Below, in pieces: positions 45,439 through 57,191 of a stretch of 64,000 nucleotides of DNA; position 1 is the first letter of the stretch; each line of letters opens with the position of its first letter. The notes below the pieces were generated by a model that searched no databases, was not told the DNA's origin, and worked only from the letters and a program-made list of their open reading frames with translations. The position numbers and the translations under genes are program-made. Source of the stretch: Streptomyces dengpaensis (GTDB lineage: Bacteria > Actinomycetota > Actinomycetes > Streptomycetales > Streptomycetaceae); NCBI RefSeq assembly GCF_002946835.1, contig NZ_CP026652.1, positions 2,728,001 to 2,792,000 of the forward strand, in the 5' to 3' direction.

Positions 45439-46254
45439 CTAGCCGGCCATGCGGCGGCCGGCGTCGTCAAGACGGTCCGCGATCGAACCGTTGATGACCT
45501 CGTCACCGACCTGCACCCGGATCCCGCCGATGACCTCGGGGTCGACGTCGAGGTTGAGGTGCATCTGACGGCCGTAGAGCTTCGCCAGAGCGGCGCCGAG
45601 GCGCTGCTTCTGTCCGTCGCTCAGCGGGACCGCCGAGGTGACCACGGCGACCACACGGTCGCGACGCTCGGCGGCGAGCTTGGACAGGGACTCGAGTCCC
45701 GCTTCCAGGCTACGTCCGCGCGGCGCGGTCACAAGGCGCGTCACCAAACGCTCGGTCGTCGCCTTGGCCCTGCCGCCGAGCAGGCTGCGCAGCAGCTCGC
45801 TCTTGGCCGCCTTGCCGGCGGTGCGGTCGGTCAGCGCGGCACGCAGCTCGGTGTTCGACGAGACGATCCGGCCGAACCGGAACAGCTCGTCCTCGACGTC
45901 GTCCAGCGTGTTCGCCTGCTGGGCGGCCGTGAGGTCGGCGATGTCCGCCAGCTCCTCCAGCGCGTCCACCAGGTCGCGCGACTGCGACCAGCGGGAACGC
46001 ACCAGGCCGGACACCAGGTCCGCGGTGGTACCGCTGACCTGGCCGCCGAGCAGGCGCTGGGCCAGTTCGGCCTTGGCCTCGCCGGGCTGCGCCGGGTCGG
46101 TGAGGACCCGACGCAGCGACACCTCGCGGTCGAGCAGCGCGGTGACGGCGGCCAGCTCGTCGGCGAGCTGCGTCGCGTCGACGGACGTCGAGTCCGTCAG
46201 CGCGTCGAGACGCTCACGTGCGGCTGCCAGGGCCTCGCGGCTCGCTCCGTTCAT
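45439..46254 (-). CDS. atpH: ATP synthase F1 delta subunit
   Basis: This 271-residue delta (OSCP-like) subunit links the peripheral stalk to F1. It is about 90 residues longer than the E. coli subunit, as usual in Streptomyces. The C-terminal part contains VTSAVPLSDGQKQRLGAALA and VDPEVIGGIRVQVGDEVING, the family signature. The ATG overlaps atpF as ATGA. Mycobacteria fuse b and delta; here they are separate genes. Confidence 0.95.
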   Translation of the reverse strand: MNGASREALAAARERLDALTDSTSVDATQLADELAAVTALLDREVSLRRVLTDPAQPGEAKAELAQRLLGGQVSGTTADLVSGLVRSRWSQSRDLVDALEELADIADLTAAQQANTLDDVEDELFRFGRIVSSNTELRAALTDRTAGKAAKSELLRSLLGGRAKATTERLVTRLVTAPRGRSLEAGLESLSKLAAERRDRVVAVVTSAVPLSDGQKQRLGAALAKLYGRQMHLNLDVDPEVIGGIRVQVGDEVINGSIADRLDDAGRRMAG

Positions 46255-46796
46255 CGCGTGGCCTCGGCCTTCTCGTCGAGCTCATCGAGGAAACGGTCGA
46301 TCACGCGGCTCTGCCGGGCGTGGTCCTCGAGGGACTCGCCGACGAGCCGGCCGGCCAGGTCGGTGGCCAGGTGGCCGACGTCCTGGCGCAGCATCTGAGC
46401 CGCGGCCCTGCGGTCGGCCTCGATCTGCGCGTGACCGGCGGCGATGATCTCCTCACGCTGCCGCTGGCCTTCCGCGCGCATCTCGGTGATGAGCGTGGCG
46501 CCCTGCTCCTGCGCCTCCTGGCGCAGTCGCGCGGCCTCGTGACGGGCCTCGGCGAGCTGAGCCTTGTACTGCTCAAGAACGCTGTGGGCCTCGGTCTGAG
46601 CGGCCTCGGCCTTCTCGATACCGCCCTCGATGGCCTCGCGGCGCTGCTCCAGAACCTTGTTGATGTTCGGGAGGAGCTTCTTGGCGAGGAAGCCGAAGAC
46701 GATGACGAAGGCGAGCAGGCCGATGACGAGCTCGGGAATCGGCGGGATGAGAGGGTTTTCCATCTCCTCTGCCGCGATATTGAGCAGCTGGCTCAT
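46251..46796 (-). CDS. atpF: ATP synthase Fo b subunit
   Basis: This 181-residue peripheral-stalk subunit has one membrane helix (about 20-42, PELVIGLLAFVIVFGFLAKK) followed by a long charged coiled coil rich in Glu, Ala and Arg. The start at 46796 (MSQLLNIAAEEME) is used; a start at MENPLIPP, 11 codons later, is possible. It overlaps atpH by four bases and follows atpE after about 40 bases. Confidence 0.95.
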   Translation of the reverse strand: MSQLLNIAAEEMENPLIPPIPELVIGLLAFVIVFGFLAKKLLPNINKVLEQRREAIEGGIEKAEAAQTEAHSVLEQYKAQLAEARHEAARLRQEAQEQGATLITEMRAEGQRQREEIIAAGHAQIEADRRAAAQMLRQDVGHLATDLAGRLVGESLEDHARQSRVIDRFLDELDEKAEATR

Positions 46797-46837
46797 ATCA
46801 GTGCCTTTCGTCTAGTGGGCTGTTGCTGATCGGTCGA

Positions 46838-47964
<1,127 letters not shown>

Positions 47965-48189
47965 CGCGGGCTCCTTCAGCGTGGCGCATAGGTACGGCAA
48001 CCTCGTTGTGTCGGCGCGGCGCACGGCCGCGGTTCGGCACTGGACTGGTGTTACGGATGTGGGGGCGGCTGTGGGGCATCAAGCCTCGCGATTGAGCAGG
48101 CGTCAGCTCAGATGCCCGCGCCCGCGATGCCGCAGTTGGCACCGGACGATAGCAGGGTCTCCTGTGCGCCCTTATCCCGGCCCTACCTC

Positions 48190-48627
48190 TCACGACGAGC
48201 GCCCCGTCTTTTCGGGCTGTTCGCCCGTCGACGAGTCCGGTTCGACGTAGAGGATCTTGGCCTTCATGTGGGCACGCGCCTGAGCGCCGATCCACGCGAG
48301 GGTGGCGGCGACGAGCGTGATGGCGAAGGCCTTGGGGTTGAACAGCGACGTGTTCTTGAACGCGGCGACAAAGATGAACAACAGAAGAATCTGCGCCGTG
48401 TAGAGCATGAGGCCCATCGCCTGGAACAGGTGCGGAAGCGATTTGGCGGTGCGCTGCAGAACGTAGAGCCCGAGACCCATGAAGAGGATCACGACCAGCG
48501 TCGCGACGACCGCCCCGATCGCTCCCTTGCCGCCGGCGACCACGCCGCTGACGGCGGCGGCAATCGCGCCGACGGCAGCTGTGGGCACAGCGGCCTGAAG
48601 GAGAATCCGGGCGTCATTGGACGGCAT
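48190..48627 (-). CDS. atpI: ATP synthase protein I (AtpI-like)
   Basis: The 145-residue membrane protein opens the operon. It has four hydrophobic segments, with ATLVVILFMGLGLYVLQRT as the second. AtpI assists c-ring assembly in other bacteria. The C-terminus is short and charged. About 225 bases separate it from atpB, more than between most atp genes. Confidence 0.85.
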   Translation of the reverse strand: MPSNDARILLQAAVPTAAVGAIAAAVSGVVAGGKGAIGAVVATLVVILFMGLGLYVLQRTAKSLPHLFQAMGLMLYTAQILLLFIFVAAFKNTSLFNPKAFAITLVAATLAWIGAQARAHMKAKILYVEPDSSTGEQPEKTGRSS

Positions 48628-48922
48628 GGCGGCAACTCCGCTTGCTAAGGGGGGCAGGGTGTCGTCATGGACGAGCGTAGTCCCGGGCTGAGAGAGAACC
48701 TCACGCCAAAGGACCTTCGCACTAGGGTCCTTCGGCTCCGTCCCGGGTTCTCGTGAACGGTATCACAAACTATTTGATGAGGTCTTTACCTGGTTGGTGT
48801 GCTCGCCGTCACACATGAGGGTGAAGCTGCGCCTCCGTGCAGGACAGTGGCCGAGTTGTCTGGTAATGGGGGACTTTGCTTCCCCGACGACGTGTCCACT
48901 TTGGTCGGGTTCTTACCTTGCG
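48628..48922 (-). promoter_or_regulatory. Leader and probable promoter of the atp operon
   Basis: The 295 bases upstream of atpI include an AT-rich stretch at 48755-48795, exceptional here, and a small hairpin at 48709-48731 (AAGGACC/GGTCCTT). This is the expected place of the operon promoter. I cannot assign -35/-10 boxes with confidence. Confidence 0.5.
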
Positions 48923-50287
48923 TCAGCGCGACGATCCGGCTTTGCGTCGATCCAGGAAGCGCGAGCGGGGGCCGATCGCGCTCGCTCCGTTGACTCCTGA
49001 GGCTCCTGCGGCGACCGGGGTACGGGGCTCGTGGGCCTCCAGCGGCTCCTCGGGAGCCCCCTCCGTCGCCTCCGCGCCAAAGGCGGCGGACGCCCCGGCC
49101 GGGACGGCCGCGGGGGCCTTGCTACGGCGGTAGCGCGGCGGCACCAGGTGTTCGGCCCAGCGCGGGGCGCGCGGCGTGAAGCGCGGCAGCAGGAGCAGCA
49201 CGAGACCGACCGCGCTGAGTGCCGCGATGCCGAGCACGATCCACATGGACGCCGAGTTGACCGAGAAGGCGAGGGCGCCGAAGGCGATCAGCGCCGACCA
49301 GAAGTACATGATCAGGACGGCGCGGCTGTGCGAGTGCCCGACCTCCAAGAGGCGGTGGTGCAGATGCCCGCGGTCGGCGGCGAACGGGGACTGGCCGCGC
49401 CAGGTGCGCCGCACGATGGCCAGCACCAGGTCGGCGGCCGGGACCGCGATGATCGTCAGCGGCAGCAGCAGCGGGATGTAGACGGGCACCGTCTGGTGCA
49501 CGGTGTTGCGCTCGGAACCGGAGAACAGGTTCATCGCGTCGGGGTCGATCTGCCCCGTGATGGAGATCGCACCGGCGGCCAGCACCAGACCGATCAGCAT
49601 CGAGCCGGAGTCGCCCATGAAGATCCGCGCCGGATGCATGTTGTGCGGCAGGAAGCCCAGGCACATGCCCATCAGGATCGCCGCGAAGAGCGTCGCCGGG
49701 GCGGCGGCCTCGATGCCGTACGAGTACCAGATGCGGTACGCGTACAGGAAGAACGCGGTGGACGCGATGCACACCATGCCGGCGGCGAGACCGTCGAGGC
49801 CGTCGACGAAGTTCACCGCGTTGATGGTGATCACGACGAGGGCGACGGTGAGGAGAGTCCCCTGCCACTGGGTCAGCGCGACCAGGCCGACGCCGGGGAT
49901 CGGCAGCCACAGGATCGTCAGACCCTGCACGACCATGACACCGGCGGCGATCATCTGGCCGCCCAGCTTGATCAGGGCGTCGATCTCGAACTTGTCGTCC
50001 AGGACGCCGATCAGCCAGATGAGCGCCGCTCCCGAGAGCAGCGCGCGCGGCTCGTTCGACTGCGTGAAGACCTCGCTCAGGTTGGTCAGGTGGTCCGCGA
50101 CCAGCAGGCCCGCGCACAGCCCGAAGAACATCGCGATACCGCCCAGCCGCGGAGTGGGTTCCCGGTGCACATCGCGCGCACGGATCTCCGGCATGGCTCC
50201 GGCCACGATCGCGAATTTCCGTACCGGCCCTGTCAGCAGATACGTCACCGCGGCCGTGATGCAGAGCGTCAGGAGGTATTCACGCAC
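48923..50287 (-). CDS. Undecaprenyl-phosphate sugar-1-phosphate transferase (WecA/TagO/MraY family)
   Basis: This 454-residue polytopic membrane enzyme should transfer GlcNAc-1-phosphate to undecaprenyl phosphate, starting wall teichoic acid or other wall polymers. Family motifs are present: DDKFEID, NAVNFVDGLDGLA, ARIFMGDSGS and the His-rich HLHHRLLEVGHSH. A disordered cytoplasmic tail of about 90 residues follows the last helix. I start at the GTG at 50287 (VREYLLTLC), with GGGGAAG upstream; the longer frame adds 13 residues. It lies directly upstream of the atp operon on the same strand. Confidence 0.9.
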   Translation of the reverse strand: MREYLLTLCITAAVTYLLTGPVRKFAIVAGAMPEIRARDVHREPTPRLGGIAMFFGLCAGLLVADHLTNLSEVFTQSNEPRALLSGAALIWLIGVLDDKFEIDALIKLGGQMIAAGVMVVQGLTILWLPIPGVGLVALTQWQGTLLTVALVVITINAVNFVDGLDGLAAGMVCIASTAFFLYAYRIWYSYGIEAAAPATLFAAILMGMCLGFLPHNMHPARIFMGDSGSMLIGLVLAAGAISITGQIDPDAMNLFSGSERNTVHQTVPVYIPLLLPLTIIAVPAADLVLAIVRRTWRGQSPFAADRGHLHHRLLEVGHSHSRAVLIMYFWSALIAFGALAFSVNSASMWIVLGIAALSAVGLVLLLLPRFTPRAPRWAEHLVPPRYRRSKAPAAVPAGASAAFGAEATEGAPEEPLEAHEPRTPVAAGASGVNGASAIGPRSRFLDRRKAGSSR

Positions 50288-50416
50288 GGGCTTCCCCACA
50301 GGTCTCGCTGGCCATCTCAGCCCCACACCCTAGCGATGCGCGCATATGGTTGGGGACTTCCGGGTAGCGACGATGGTTGCACGAGTGGCTGTGCATGCGT
50401 GGACGCCTACCCCCGG

Positions 50417-51655
<1,239 letters not shown>

Positions 51656-51741
51656 GGTGGACTCCGGACCTCGGCGGGGGGGGACGCTACGTCCAATGTA
51701 GAACCGGGACCGGTGGGACGCCCGGTGTTACGCCTCGCCGG

Positions 51742-51882
51742 GCGCGGCCGCTACCGCTGTGGGCAGTCGTTTACCGCTGTGGGCAGTCGTTCCGCAGGGC
51801 GATGGGGGTCCCCCCGCTCTGGGGGTACCTCCCAGGCCCTTAAGGCACTGGGGAAGAAGCCGAGAGTGGGGGAGGGTGGGCA
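51742..51882 (+). repeat. Dispersed G-rich repeat with flanking short duplication
   Basis: CGCTGTGGGCAGTCGTT is duplicated at about 51753 and 51771. The full repeat follows at 51801-51876, nearly identical to 4225-4300 and 55320-55394, ending GAGAGTGGGGGAGGG. GGTGGGCACA closes it, echoing TGTGGGCA at the left end as an inverted word. The block fills the gap between the glyA-like gene and the phosphatase-like gene. Confidence 0.8.
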
Positions 51883-51927
51883 CAGCCGACAGCGCCGGGC
51901 ACCGTGCAAGGAAACGCCGGCGGCAGC

Positions 51928-52593
51928 CTACGTACGGGCGGGCACCCCGGTAAGCGCAGTCACCACCGGATCCAGCGCCTCATTGATCTCATCCCCGATA
52001 GACCGGAAGAACGGCAGCGGCGCCCCGTACGGGTCGAACACCTCGTCCGCCTCCGCCGTCGGAGCCAGCAGCCACCCGCGCAGCGCGGCGGCGGCCCGCA
52101 CCAGGGCGCGGGCGCGCTCGACCACGCCGTCCTCCAGGGGAGGCAGGGTTGCCGTGTCTATGGCGCGGACGAGGCGGGTGAACTCCTTCAGGGTGAAGGT
52201 GCGCAGGCCCGCAGAGTGCCCCATGGAGATGACGTGGGCCCGGTGGTCGCGGGTGGCCGTGAGGACCAGGTCGGCACGGATGACGTGATCGTCAAGGAGC
52301 TCGCGGCCGACGAAGCCGGAGGCATCCGCGCCGAAGTCGGCGAGGACCATCTCGGCGTTGGCCTCCATGGGCGCGCCCTCGTGGCCCCAGGTGCCCGCGC
52401 TCTCCACGATGAGGCCGCCCCACAGGGGATCGCCGAGCCGGTCCGCCAGGGCGTGCCGGGTCAGCCGCTCGGTGATCGGCGAGCGGCACACGTTGCCAGT
52501 GCTGACGTGGAGGATGCGGAAGGACCCCCTGGAGGACCCACCGGTCCCCGTGATCCCCGTGCCTATGCCACGCCCCGCGTCAGGGGCTGTCAA
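51928..52593 (-). CDS. Low-molecular-weight phosphatase-like protein with Ser at the nucleophile position
   Basis: The 221-residue protein has an N-terminal Gly/Thr-rich extension and an LMW-PTP fold. The P-loop reads HVSTGNVCRSPIT (about 29-41): the second Cys and the Arg are kept, but the first Cys, the usual nucleophile of CLGNICRSP, is Ser 31. The general-acid Asp in EVFDPYG is present. Catalysis as a classical phosphatase is therefore doubtful. It starts at a TTG that overlaps the TsaC-type stop (TTGA), with GAGG upstream. Close coupling to tsaC, prmC and prfA suggests a link to translation or cell-wall regulation. Confidence 0.82.
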   Translation of the reverse strand: MTAPDAGRGIGTGITGTGGSSRGSFRILHVSTGNVCRSPITERLTRHALADRLGDPLWGGLIVESAGTWGHEGAPMEANAEMVLADFGADASGFVGRELLDDHVIRADLVLTATRDHRAHVISMGHSAGLRTFTLKEFTRLVRAIDTATLPPLEDGVVERARALVRAAAALRGWLLAPTAEADEVFDPYGAPLPFFRSIGDEINEALDPVVTALTGVPART

Positions 52594-53237
52594 TTCGCCA
52601 CCTCGAGGTCGGGTACGACCTTCCGGAGCTCCTCCGCCGACAGGGCACCCTCGCGCAGCAGCACAGGCACCTTGCCGGTCACGTCGACGATCGAGGAGGG
52701 GACGATGCCCGGGGTCGGGCCGCCGTCCAGGTAGACGGAGATGGAATCGCCGAGCATCTCCTGCGCGGCGTCACAGTCCTCGGGAGCCGGGTGTCCCGTG
52801 AGGTTGGCGGAGGAGACCGCCATCGGGCCCACCTCTGTGAGCAGTTCGATGGCGACCGGGTGCAGCGGCATACGGATGGCCACCGTGCCCCGGGTGTCCC
52901 CCAAGTCCCACTGCAGGGACGGCTGGTGCTTGGCGACGAGCGTGAGCGCGCCCGGCCAGAACGCGTCGACCAGTTCCCAGGCCATCTCGGAGAAGTCCGT
53001 GACGAGGCCGTGCAGCGTGTTCGGGGAGCCGATGAGGACAGGGGTGGGCATATTGCGCCCCCGGCCCTTGGCTTCGAGGAGATCGGCGACGGCCTCCGAG
53101 GAGAACGCGTCGGCGCCGACGCCGTACACCGTGTCCGTCGGCAGGACCACCAGCTCGCCACGGCGGACGGCGGACGCTGCCTCACGCAGACCGGTGATGC
53201 GGTCGGTCGCGTCGTTGGTGTCGTATCGCCGTGCCAT
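52590..53237 (-). CDS. L-threonylcarbamoyladenylate synthase (TsaC/Sua5 family)
   Basis: The 215-residue enzyme makes threonylcarbamoyl-AMP from threonine, bicarbonate and ATP for the t6A modification of tRNA. The YrdC signature is seen as LPTDTVYGVGADAFS, AFWPGALTLV and PMAVSSANLTGHPAP. It consists of the YrdC domain alone, without a Sua5 linker domain. AGGAGG lies upstream. It overlaps the phosphatase-like gene by four bases and follows prmC after about 55 bases. Confidence 0.93.
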   Translation of the reverse strand: MARRYDTNDATDRITGLREAASAVRRGELVVLPTDTVYGVGADAFSSEAVADLLEAKGRGRNMPTPVLIGSPNTLHGLVTDFSEMAWELVDAFWPGALTLVAKHQPSLQWDLGDTRGTVAIRMPLHPVAIELLTEVGPMAVSSANLTGHPAPEDCDAAQEMLGDSISVYLDGGPTPGIVPSSIVDVTGKVPVLLREGALSAEELRKVVPDLEVAN

Positions 53238-53293
53238 TTAGCGGGCCTCCTCGTACACGTACTGCTGAGTCGAAGTTCCTGGACTGCGCGTGC

Positions 53294-54139
53294 TCACGGC
53301 ATCGCCTTGCGGGCGGTCGCGAACCGCGGCCGGTTGTTGAGGTCCGCGTGGTCGGCCGCGTCGGCCCAGCCCCGCTCCTCGGTGAAGATCCACGGCACCT
53401 GCCCGCCCTGGGTGTCGGCGTGCTCGATGACGACGACGCCGCCGGGGCGCAGCAGCCGGTGCGCGGTGCGCTCGATGCCGCGGATGAGGTCGAGTCCGTC
53501 CTCCCCTGAGAACAGGGCGAGTTCGGGATCGTAGTCCCGGGCCTCCGGAGCGACGTACTCCCATTCCGTCAGCGGGATGTACGGCGGGTTGGAGATCACC
53601 AGGTCCACCTGGCCGTCGAGGTCCGGGAAGGCCGCCAGGGCGTCTCCCTGGCGCAGGTCGACCCTGGACCCCTCGACGTTCTTGCGGGTCCACTGGAGGG
53701 CGTCCTCGGACAGCTCCACGGCGTGCACGCGCGAGCGCGGGACCTCCTGCGCGAGAGCGAGCGCGATGGCGCCCGAGCCGGTGCAGAGGTCGACGATCAG
53801 CGGCTCGACGACATCCATGGCGCGTACGGCGTCTATGGCCCAGCCGACCACGGACTCGGTCTCCGGCCGGGGCACGAACACCCCTGGCCCGACCTGGAGT
53901 TCCAGGTAACGGAAGTAGGCCCGCCCGGTGATGTGCTGGAGCGGCTCGCGGGCCTCGCGGCGCGCGGTCACCTCCCAGTAGCGGGCGTCGAAGTCCGCGT
54001 CCTTGACCGTGTGCAGCTCGCCCCGCTTGACGCCGTGCACGAACGCGGCGAGCTCCTCCGCGTCATTGCGCGGCGAGGGCACGCCGGCGTCGGCCAGCCG
54101 CTGGGTGGCCTGGGCCACTTCCGCAAGCAGCAGGTTCAC
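53294..54139 (-). CDS. prmC: Release factor glutamine methyltransferase
   Basis: The 281-residue SAM-dependent enzyme methylates the Gln of the GGQ motif of RF1 and RF2. The hallmark NPPY is in VISNPPYIPL, the SAM-binding loop is DLCTGSGAIALAL, and the N-terminal helical domain is present (QHITGRAYFR, PRPETE). The start is GTG with GGAGG upstream. Its substrate gene, prfA, is 46 bases upstream in the same operon. Confidence 0.95.
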   Translation of the reverse strand: MNLLLAEVAQATQRLADAGVPSPRNDAEELAAFVHGVKRGELHTVKDADFDARYWEVTARREAREPLQHITGRAYFRYLELQVGPGVFVPRPETESVVGWAIDAVRAMDVVEPLIVDLCTGSGAIALALAQEVPRSRVHAVELSEDALQWTRKNVEGSRVDLRQGDALAAFPDLDGQVDLVISNPPYIPLTEWEYVAPEARDYDPELALFSGEDGLDLIRGIERTAHRLLRPGGVVVIEHADTQGGQVPWIFTEERGWADAADHADLNNRPRFATARKAMP

Positions 54140-54185
54140 GCTGGTCCTCCGGGGCTGAGCTGTTGTCGTCTTCTGTGTACCGCTG

Positions 54186-55262
54186 TTACGCGGCGGCGAG
54201 CTTCGCGGCCGAGTCCGCGTCGACGCACGCCTGGATCACCGAGTCGAGGTCGCCGTCCAGGACCTGGTCCAAGTTGTACGCCTTGAAGCCGACGCGGTGG
54301 TCCGAGATGCGATTCTCCGGGAAGTTGTACGTACGGATCTTCTCGGAGCGGTCGACGGTACGGACCTGGCTGCGGCGCGCGTCCGCGGCTTCCCGCTCGG
54401 CTTCCTCCTGCGCCGCCGCGAGGAGCCTGGAGCGCAGGATACGCATCGCCTGCTCCTTGTTCTGCAGCTGACTCTTCTCGTTCTGGCAGGAAGCGACGAC
54501 TCCGGTGGGAATGTGCGTGATGCGCACCGCGGAGTCGGTCGTGTTGACGGACTGGCCGCCGGGCCCGGAGGAGCGGTAGACGTCGATGCGTAGATCGTTC
54601 GCGTGGATCTCGACGTCGACCTCCTCGGCCTCGGGCGTGACCAGGACACCGGCCGCGGAGGTGTGGATACGGCCCTGCGACTCGGTCGACGGCACGCGCT
54701 GCACGCGGTGCACTCCGCCCTCGTACTTCAGGCGGGCCCAGACACCCTGGCCGGGCTCGGTGGCGCCCTGGCCGCCCTTGGTCTTCACGGCGACCTGGAC
54801 GTCCTTGTAGCCGCCGAGCTCCGACTCGGTGGAGTCGATGATCTCGGTCTTCCAGCCGACGCGCTCGGCGTAGCGCAGGTACATGCGCAGCAGGTCGCCG
54901 GCGAACAGGGCCGACTCGTCGCCGCCCGCGCCCGCCTTGATCTCGAGGATGACGTCCTTGTCGTCGCTGGGGTCGCGCGGGACGAGGAGCAGCCGGAGCT
55001 TCTCGGTGAGCTCCTCGCGCTGCTTGTCCAGGTCCTTGACCTCGGCGGCGAAGTCGGGGTCGTCGGCCGCGAGTTCCTTCGCCGTCTCGATGTCGTCCCC
55101 GGTCTGCTTCCAGGAGCGGTACGTCGCGACGATCGGGCTCAGCTCGGCGTAGCGCTTGTTCAGCTTGCGCGCGTTGGCCTGGTCGGCGTGGACCGACGGG
55201 TCAGCGAGCTTCTTCTCCAGATCGGCGTGCTCGCCGATGAGTTCCTCGACCGCCTCGAACAT
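54186..55262 (-). CDS. prfA: Peptide chain release factor 1
   Basis: The 358-residue factor recognises UAA and [21 protein letters not shown] contains the GGQ methylated by PrmC, and the codon-recognition tripeptide is PST in [10 protein letters not shown], a variant of PAT. I start at ATG 55262 ([10 protein letters not shown]), the conserved beginning; a longer frame passes through a repeat element. A dispersed repeat separates it from rpmE. Confidence 0.96.
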   Translation of the reverse strand: MFEAVEELIGEHADLEKKLADPSVHADQANARKLNKRYAELSPIVATYRSWKQTGDDIETAKELAADDPDFAAEVKDLDKQREELTEKLRLLLVPRDPSDDKDVILEIKAGAGGDESALFAGDLLRMYLRYAERVGWKTEIIDSTESELGGYKDVQVAVKTKGGQGATEPGQGVWARLKYEGGVHRVQRVPSTESQGRIHTSAAGVLVTPEAEEVDVEIHANDLRIDVYRSSGPGGQSVNTTDSAVRITHIPTGVVASCQNEKSQLQNKEQAMRILRSRLLAAAQEEAEREAADARRSQVRTVDRSEKIRTYNFPENRISDHRVGFKAYNLDQVLDGDLDSVIQACVDADSAAKLAAA

Positions 55263-55319
55263 CTCCGGCTCCAATGGGCTGTCCCCAGCTCCACATGGGC
55301 TCGGGGACGTAGGTACGGC

Positions 55320-55394
55320 ATGGGGGTCCCCCCGCTCTGGGGGTACCTCCCAGGCCCTTAAGGCACTGGGGGACAAGCCGAGAGTGGGGGAGGG
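55320..55394 (+). repeat. Dispersed G-rich palindromic repeat
   Basis: GGGGGTCCCCCCGCTCTGGG, then CCTCCCAGGCCCTTAAGGCA and a final GAGAGTGGGGGAGG, match the copies at 4225-4300 and 51801-51876 almost base for base. It lies between rpmE and prfA and can form several stems, probably affecting read-through between them. Confidence 0.85.
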
Positions 55395-55464
55395 GGCTGC
55401 ACCGCAAAGCGCCGGTCCCGGCGCCCCCGTGCAGGGGGCACCGAAGACCGGCGCTGTGGGCTCG

Positions 55465-55686
55465 CTACTTCTTGGCAGCGGCAGCCTTGCCGAAGCGGGC
55501 CTCGAAGCGGGCCACACGGCCACCGGTGTCGAGGATCTTCTGCTTGCCCGTGTAGAACGGGTGGCACTCGGAGCAGACCTCGGCACGGATGGTGCCGCTG
55601 CCGATCGTGCTACGGGTGGTGAACGACGCGCCACAGGTGCAGCTGACCTGCGTCTCGACGTACTCGGGGTGGATGTCGCGCTTCAA
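55465..55686 (-). CDS. rpmE: 50S ribosomal protein L31, zinc-binding form
   Basis: The 73-residue protein begins [16 protein letters not shown] and keeps the four zinc cysteines (CTCG and CSEC), marking the Zn-containing form. The C-terminus is a lysine-rich tail. The start codon is TTG, with AGGAG five bases upstream, and the conserved N-terminus fixes it. It lies upstream of prfA on the same strand. Confidence 0.96.
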   Translation of the reverse strand: MKRDIHPEYVETQVSCTCGASFTTRSTIGSGTIRAEVCSECHPFYTGKQKILDTGGRVARFEARFGKAAAAKK

Positions 55687-55843
55687 GGTGTCTCCTAGTT
55701 TCGGGAGGGCGCCGGGTCGCCGCCGCGGATTGCGGGAGCGTGAACCGGAGCCGACGTACCAGTCTGCCAGGACTGGCGCCATCCCCCAAAACCGGGGGGA
55801 TGGGTGATCTATTCCCGGCGTGCCGGCCGGGGCCCCGTGCGTG

Positions 55844-56983
55844 TCAGCCGGCGCTCACGACGTCCTTCGCGGTGCCCGTGGCCGTGCCCTCGGTGGCCGC
55901 CTTCGGGATCGCCCGGTCGTTCTTCAGGGCCTTCCAGACCAGCTGGGACTTGTCCTTGTCGATGAGGACGCGGTTGGCGTCCTCGGCGTCGTACTGGACC
56001 GGCATCGTCACCATGGTCATGTTCGACGAGCTGATGCCCTTGAGGCCGTTGGCGAAGGACGCGAGGTTGCTGACCGAGCCGAGCTCGGAGTCGGTCGTGA
56101 CCGTCTTGGTCGCGGTCATGGCGAGGTCGTACGCCTTCTTCGGGCTGGACAGGACGCCGACCTGCTTGGCCTGGTTGACCAGGGCCTTGATGAAAGCCTG
56201 CTGGAGCTGGATGCGGCCCAGGTCGGAGCCGTCGCCGACGCCGTGCCGGGTGCGGACCAGGCCGAGCGCCTGCTTGCCGGTGAGCTTGTGCGTACCGGCG
56301 GTCAGGTTCAGATGGCTGTCGGGGTCGTCGATGTCCTCGGTCGTGGTGACCTTGACCCCGCCGAGTTCGTCGATGAGCTTCTGGAAGCCGCTGAAGTCGA
56401 CCTCGACGTAGTGATCCATGCGGATGCCGGTCAGGGACTCGACGGTCTTCACCGCGCAGGTCGCCCCGCCGGTGGCGTACGCGGAGTTGAACATCACGTC
56501 GGAGGCCGCGTCGTGCGTGACCCCGTCGGCGTCGGTGCAGGAGGGCCGCTCGATCAGGGTGTCGCGGGGGATCGAGACCACGCTGGCCTTCTTGTGGCCC
56601 TCGTAGACGTGCACGATCATCGCCGTGTCGGAGCGGGCGGTGCCGTCGTCGGTGCCGCCGCCCAGCTTCTCGTTGCCGCCGGAGCGGGTGTCGGAGCCCA
56701 GGACCAGGATGTTCTCGGAGCCGTTGTCGACCTTCGTCGGCCGGTCGGTGCCGAGCACCTGGTTGATGTCGACGCTCTTGATGTTGCCATTGAGCTTGAA
56801 GTACACGAACCCGGCGCCCGCGCCCCCCAGCACGACGATGCCCGCCGCGGTCCAGGCCGTGACGAGGAGTGCCTTGCTGCGCGTGCTGCGGGGCTTGCGG
56901 CGGCGGCCCTTGGCGCGGCGACGCCGGGCGCTCGTGCCGGACTCCCCTGGTATGCCGGGTTCCGGCGTGCTCTCGGCAGGCAT
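55844..56983 (-). CDS. LytR-CpsA-Psr (LCP) family protein
   Basis: The 379-residue protein has a short basic cytoplasmic region, one membrane helix (about 37-57) and an extracellular LCP domain. Family marks are [27 protein letters not shown] and [16 protein letters not shown], the polyprenyl-phosphate-binding residues. Such enzymes attach teichoic acids or other polymers to peptidoglycan. It may use lipid-linked polymers begun by the transferase at 48923. The start could be a GTG two codons earlier. Confidence 0.93.
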   Translation of the reverse strand: MPAESTPEPGIPGESGTSARRRRAKGRRRKPRSTRSKALLVTAWTAAGIVVLGGAGAGFVYFKLNGNIKSVDINQVLGTDRPTKVDNGSENILVLGSDTRSGGNEKLGGGTDDGTARSDTAMIVHVYEGHKKASVVSIPRDTLIERPSCTDADGVTHDAASDVMFNSAYATGGATCAVKTVESLTGIRMDHYVEVDFSGFQKLIDELGGVKVTTTEDIDDPDSHLNLTAGTHKLTGKQALGLVRTRHGVGDGSDLGRIQLQQAFIKALVNQAKQVGVLSSPKKAYDLAMTATKTVTTDSELGSVSNLASFANGLKGISSSNMTMVTMPVQYDAEDANRVLIDKDKSQLVWKALKNDRAIPKAATEGTATGTAKDVVSAG

Positions 56984-57191
56984 GTGCACCTCAGTCCTCG
57001 TTGCTTCGGTTACCCCTTGCTTTCAGGGCCGGGACCCGCCCTGTCGTGACCGCGTACCGCTCCATGCTCGCTCTGTACGGTCAGACGGGGAAACTCGGGA
57101 AAGGGTTGCACAAAGCAGGGCACCCACCGCGTAAAACGGTGGGCACCCTGTGTCATCGGTCAATCCGGGAAAACCCCGCTCACCTGCGATG

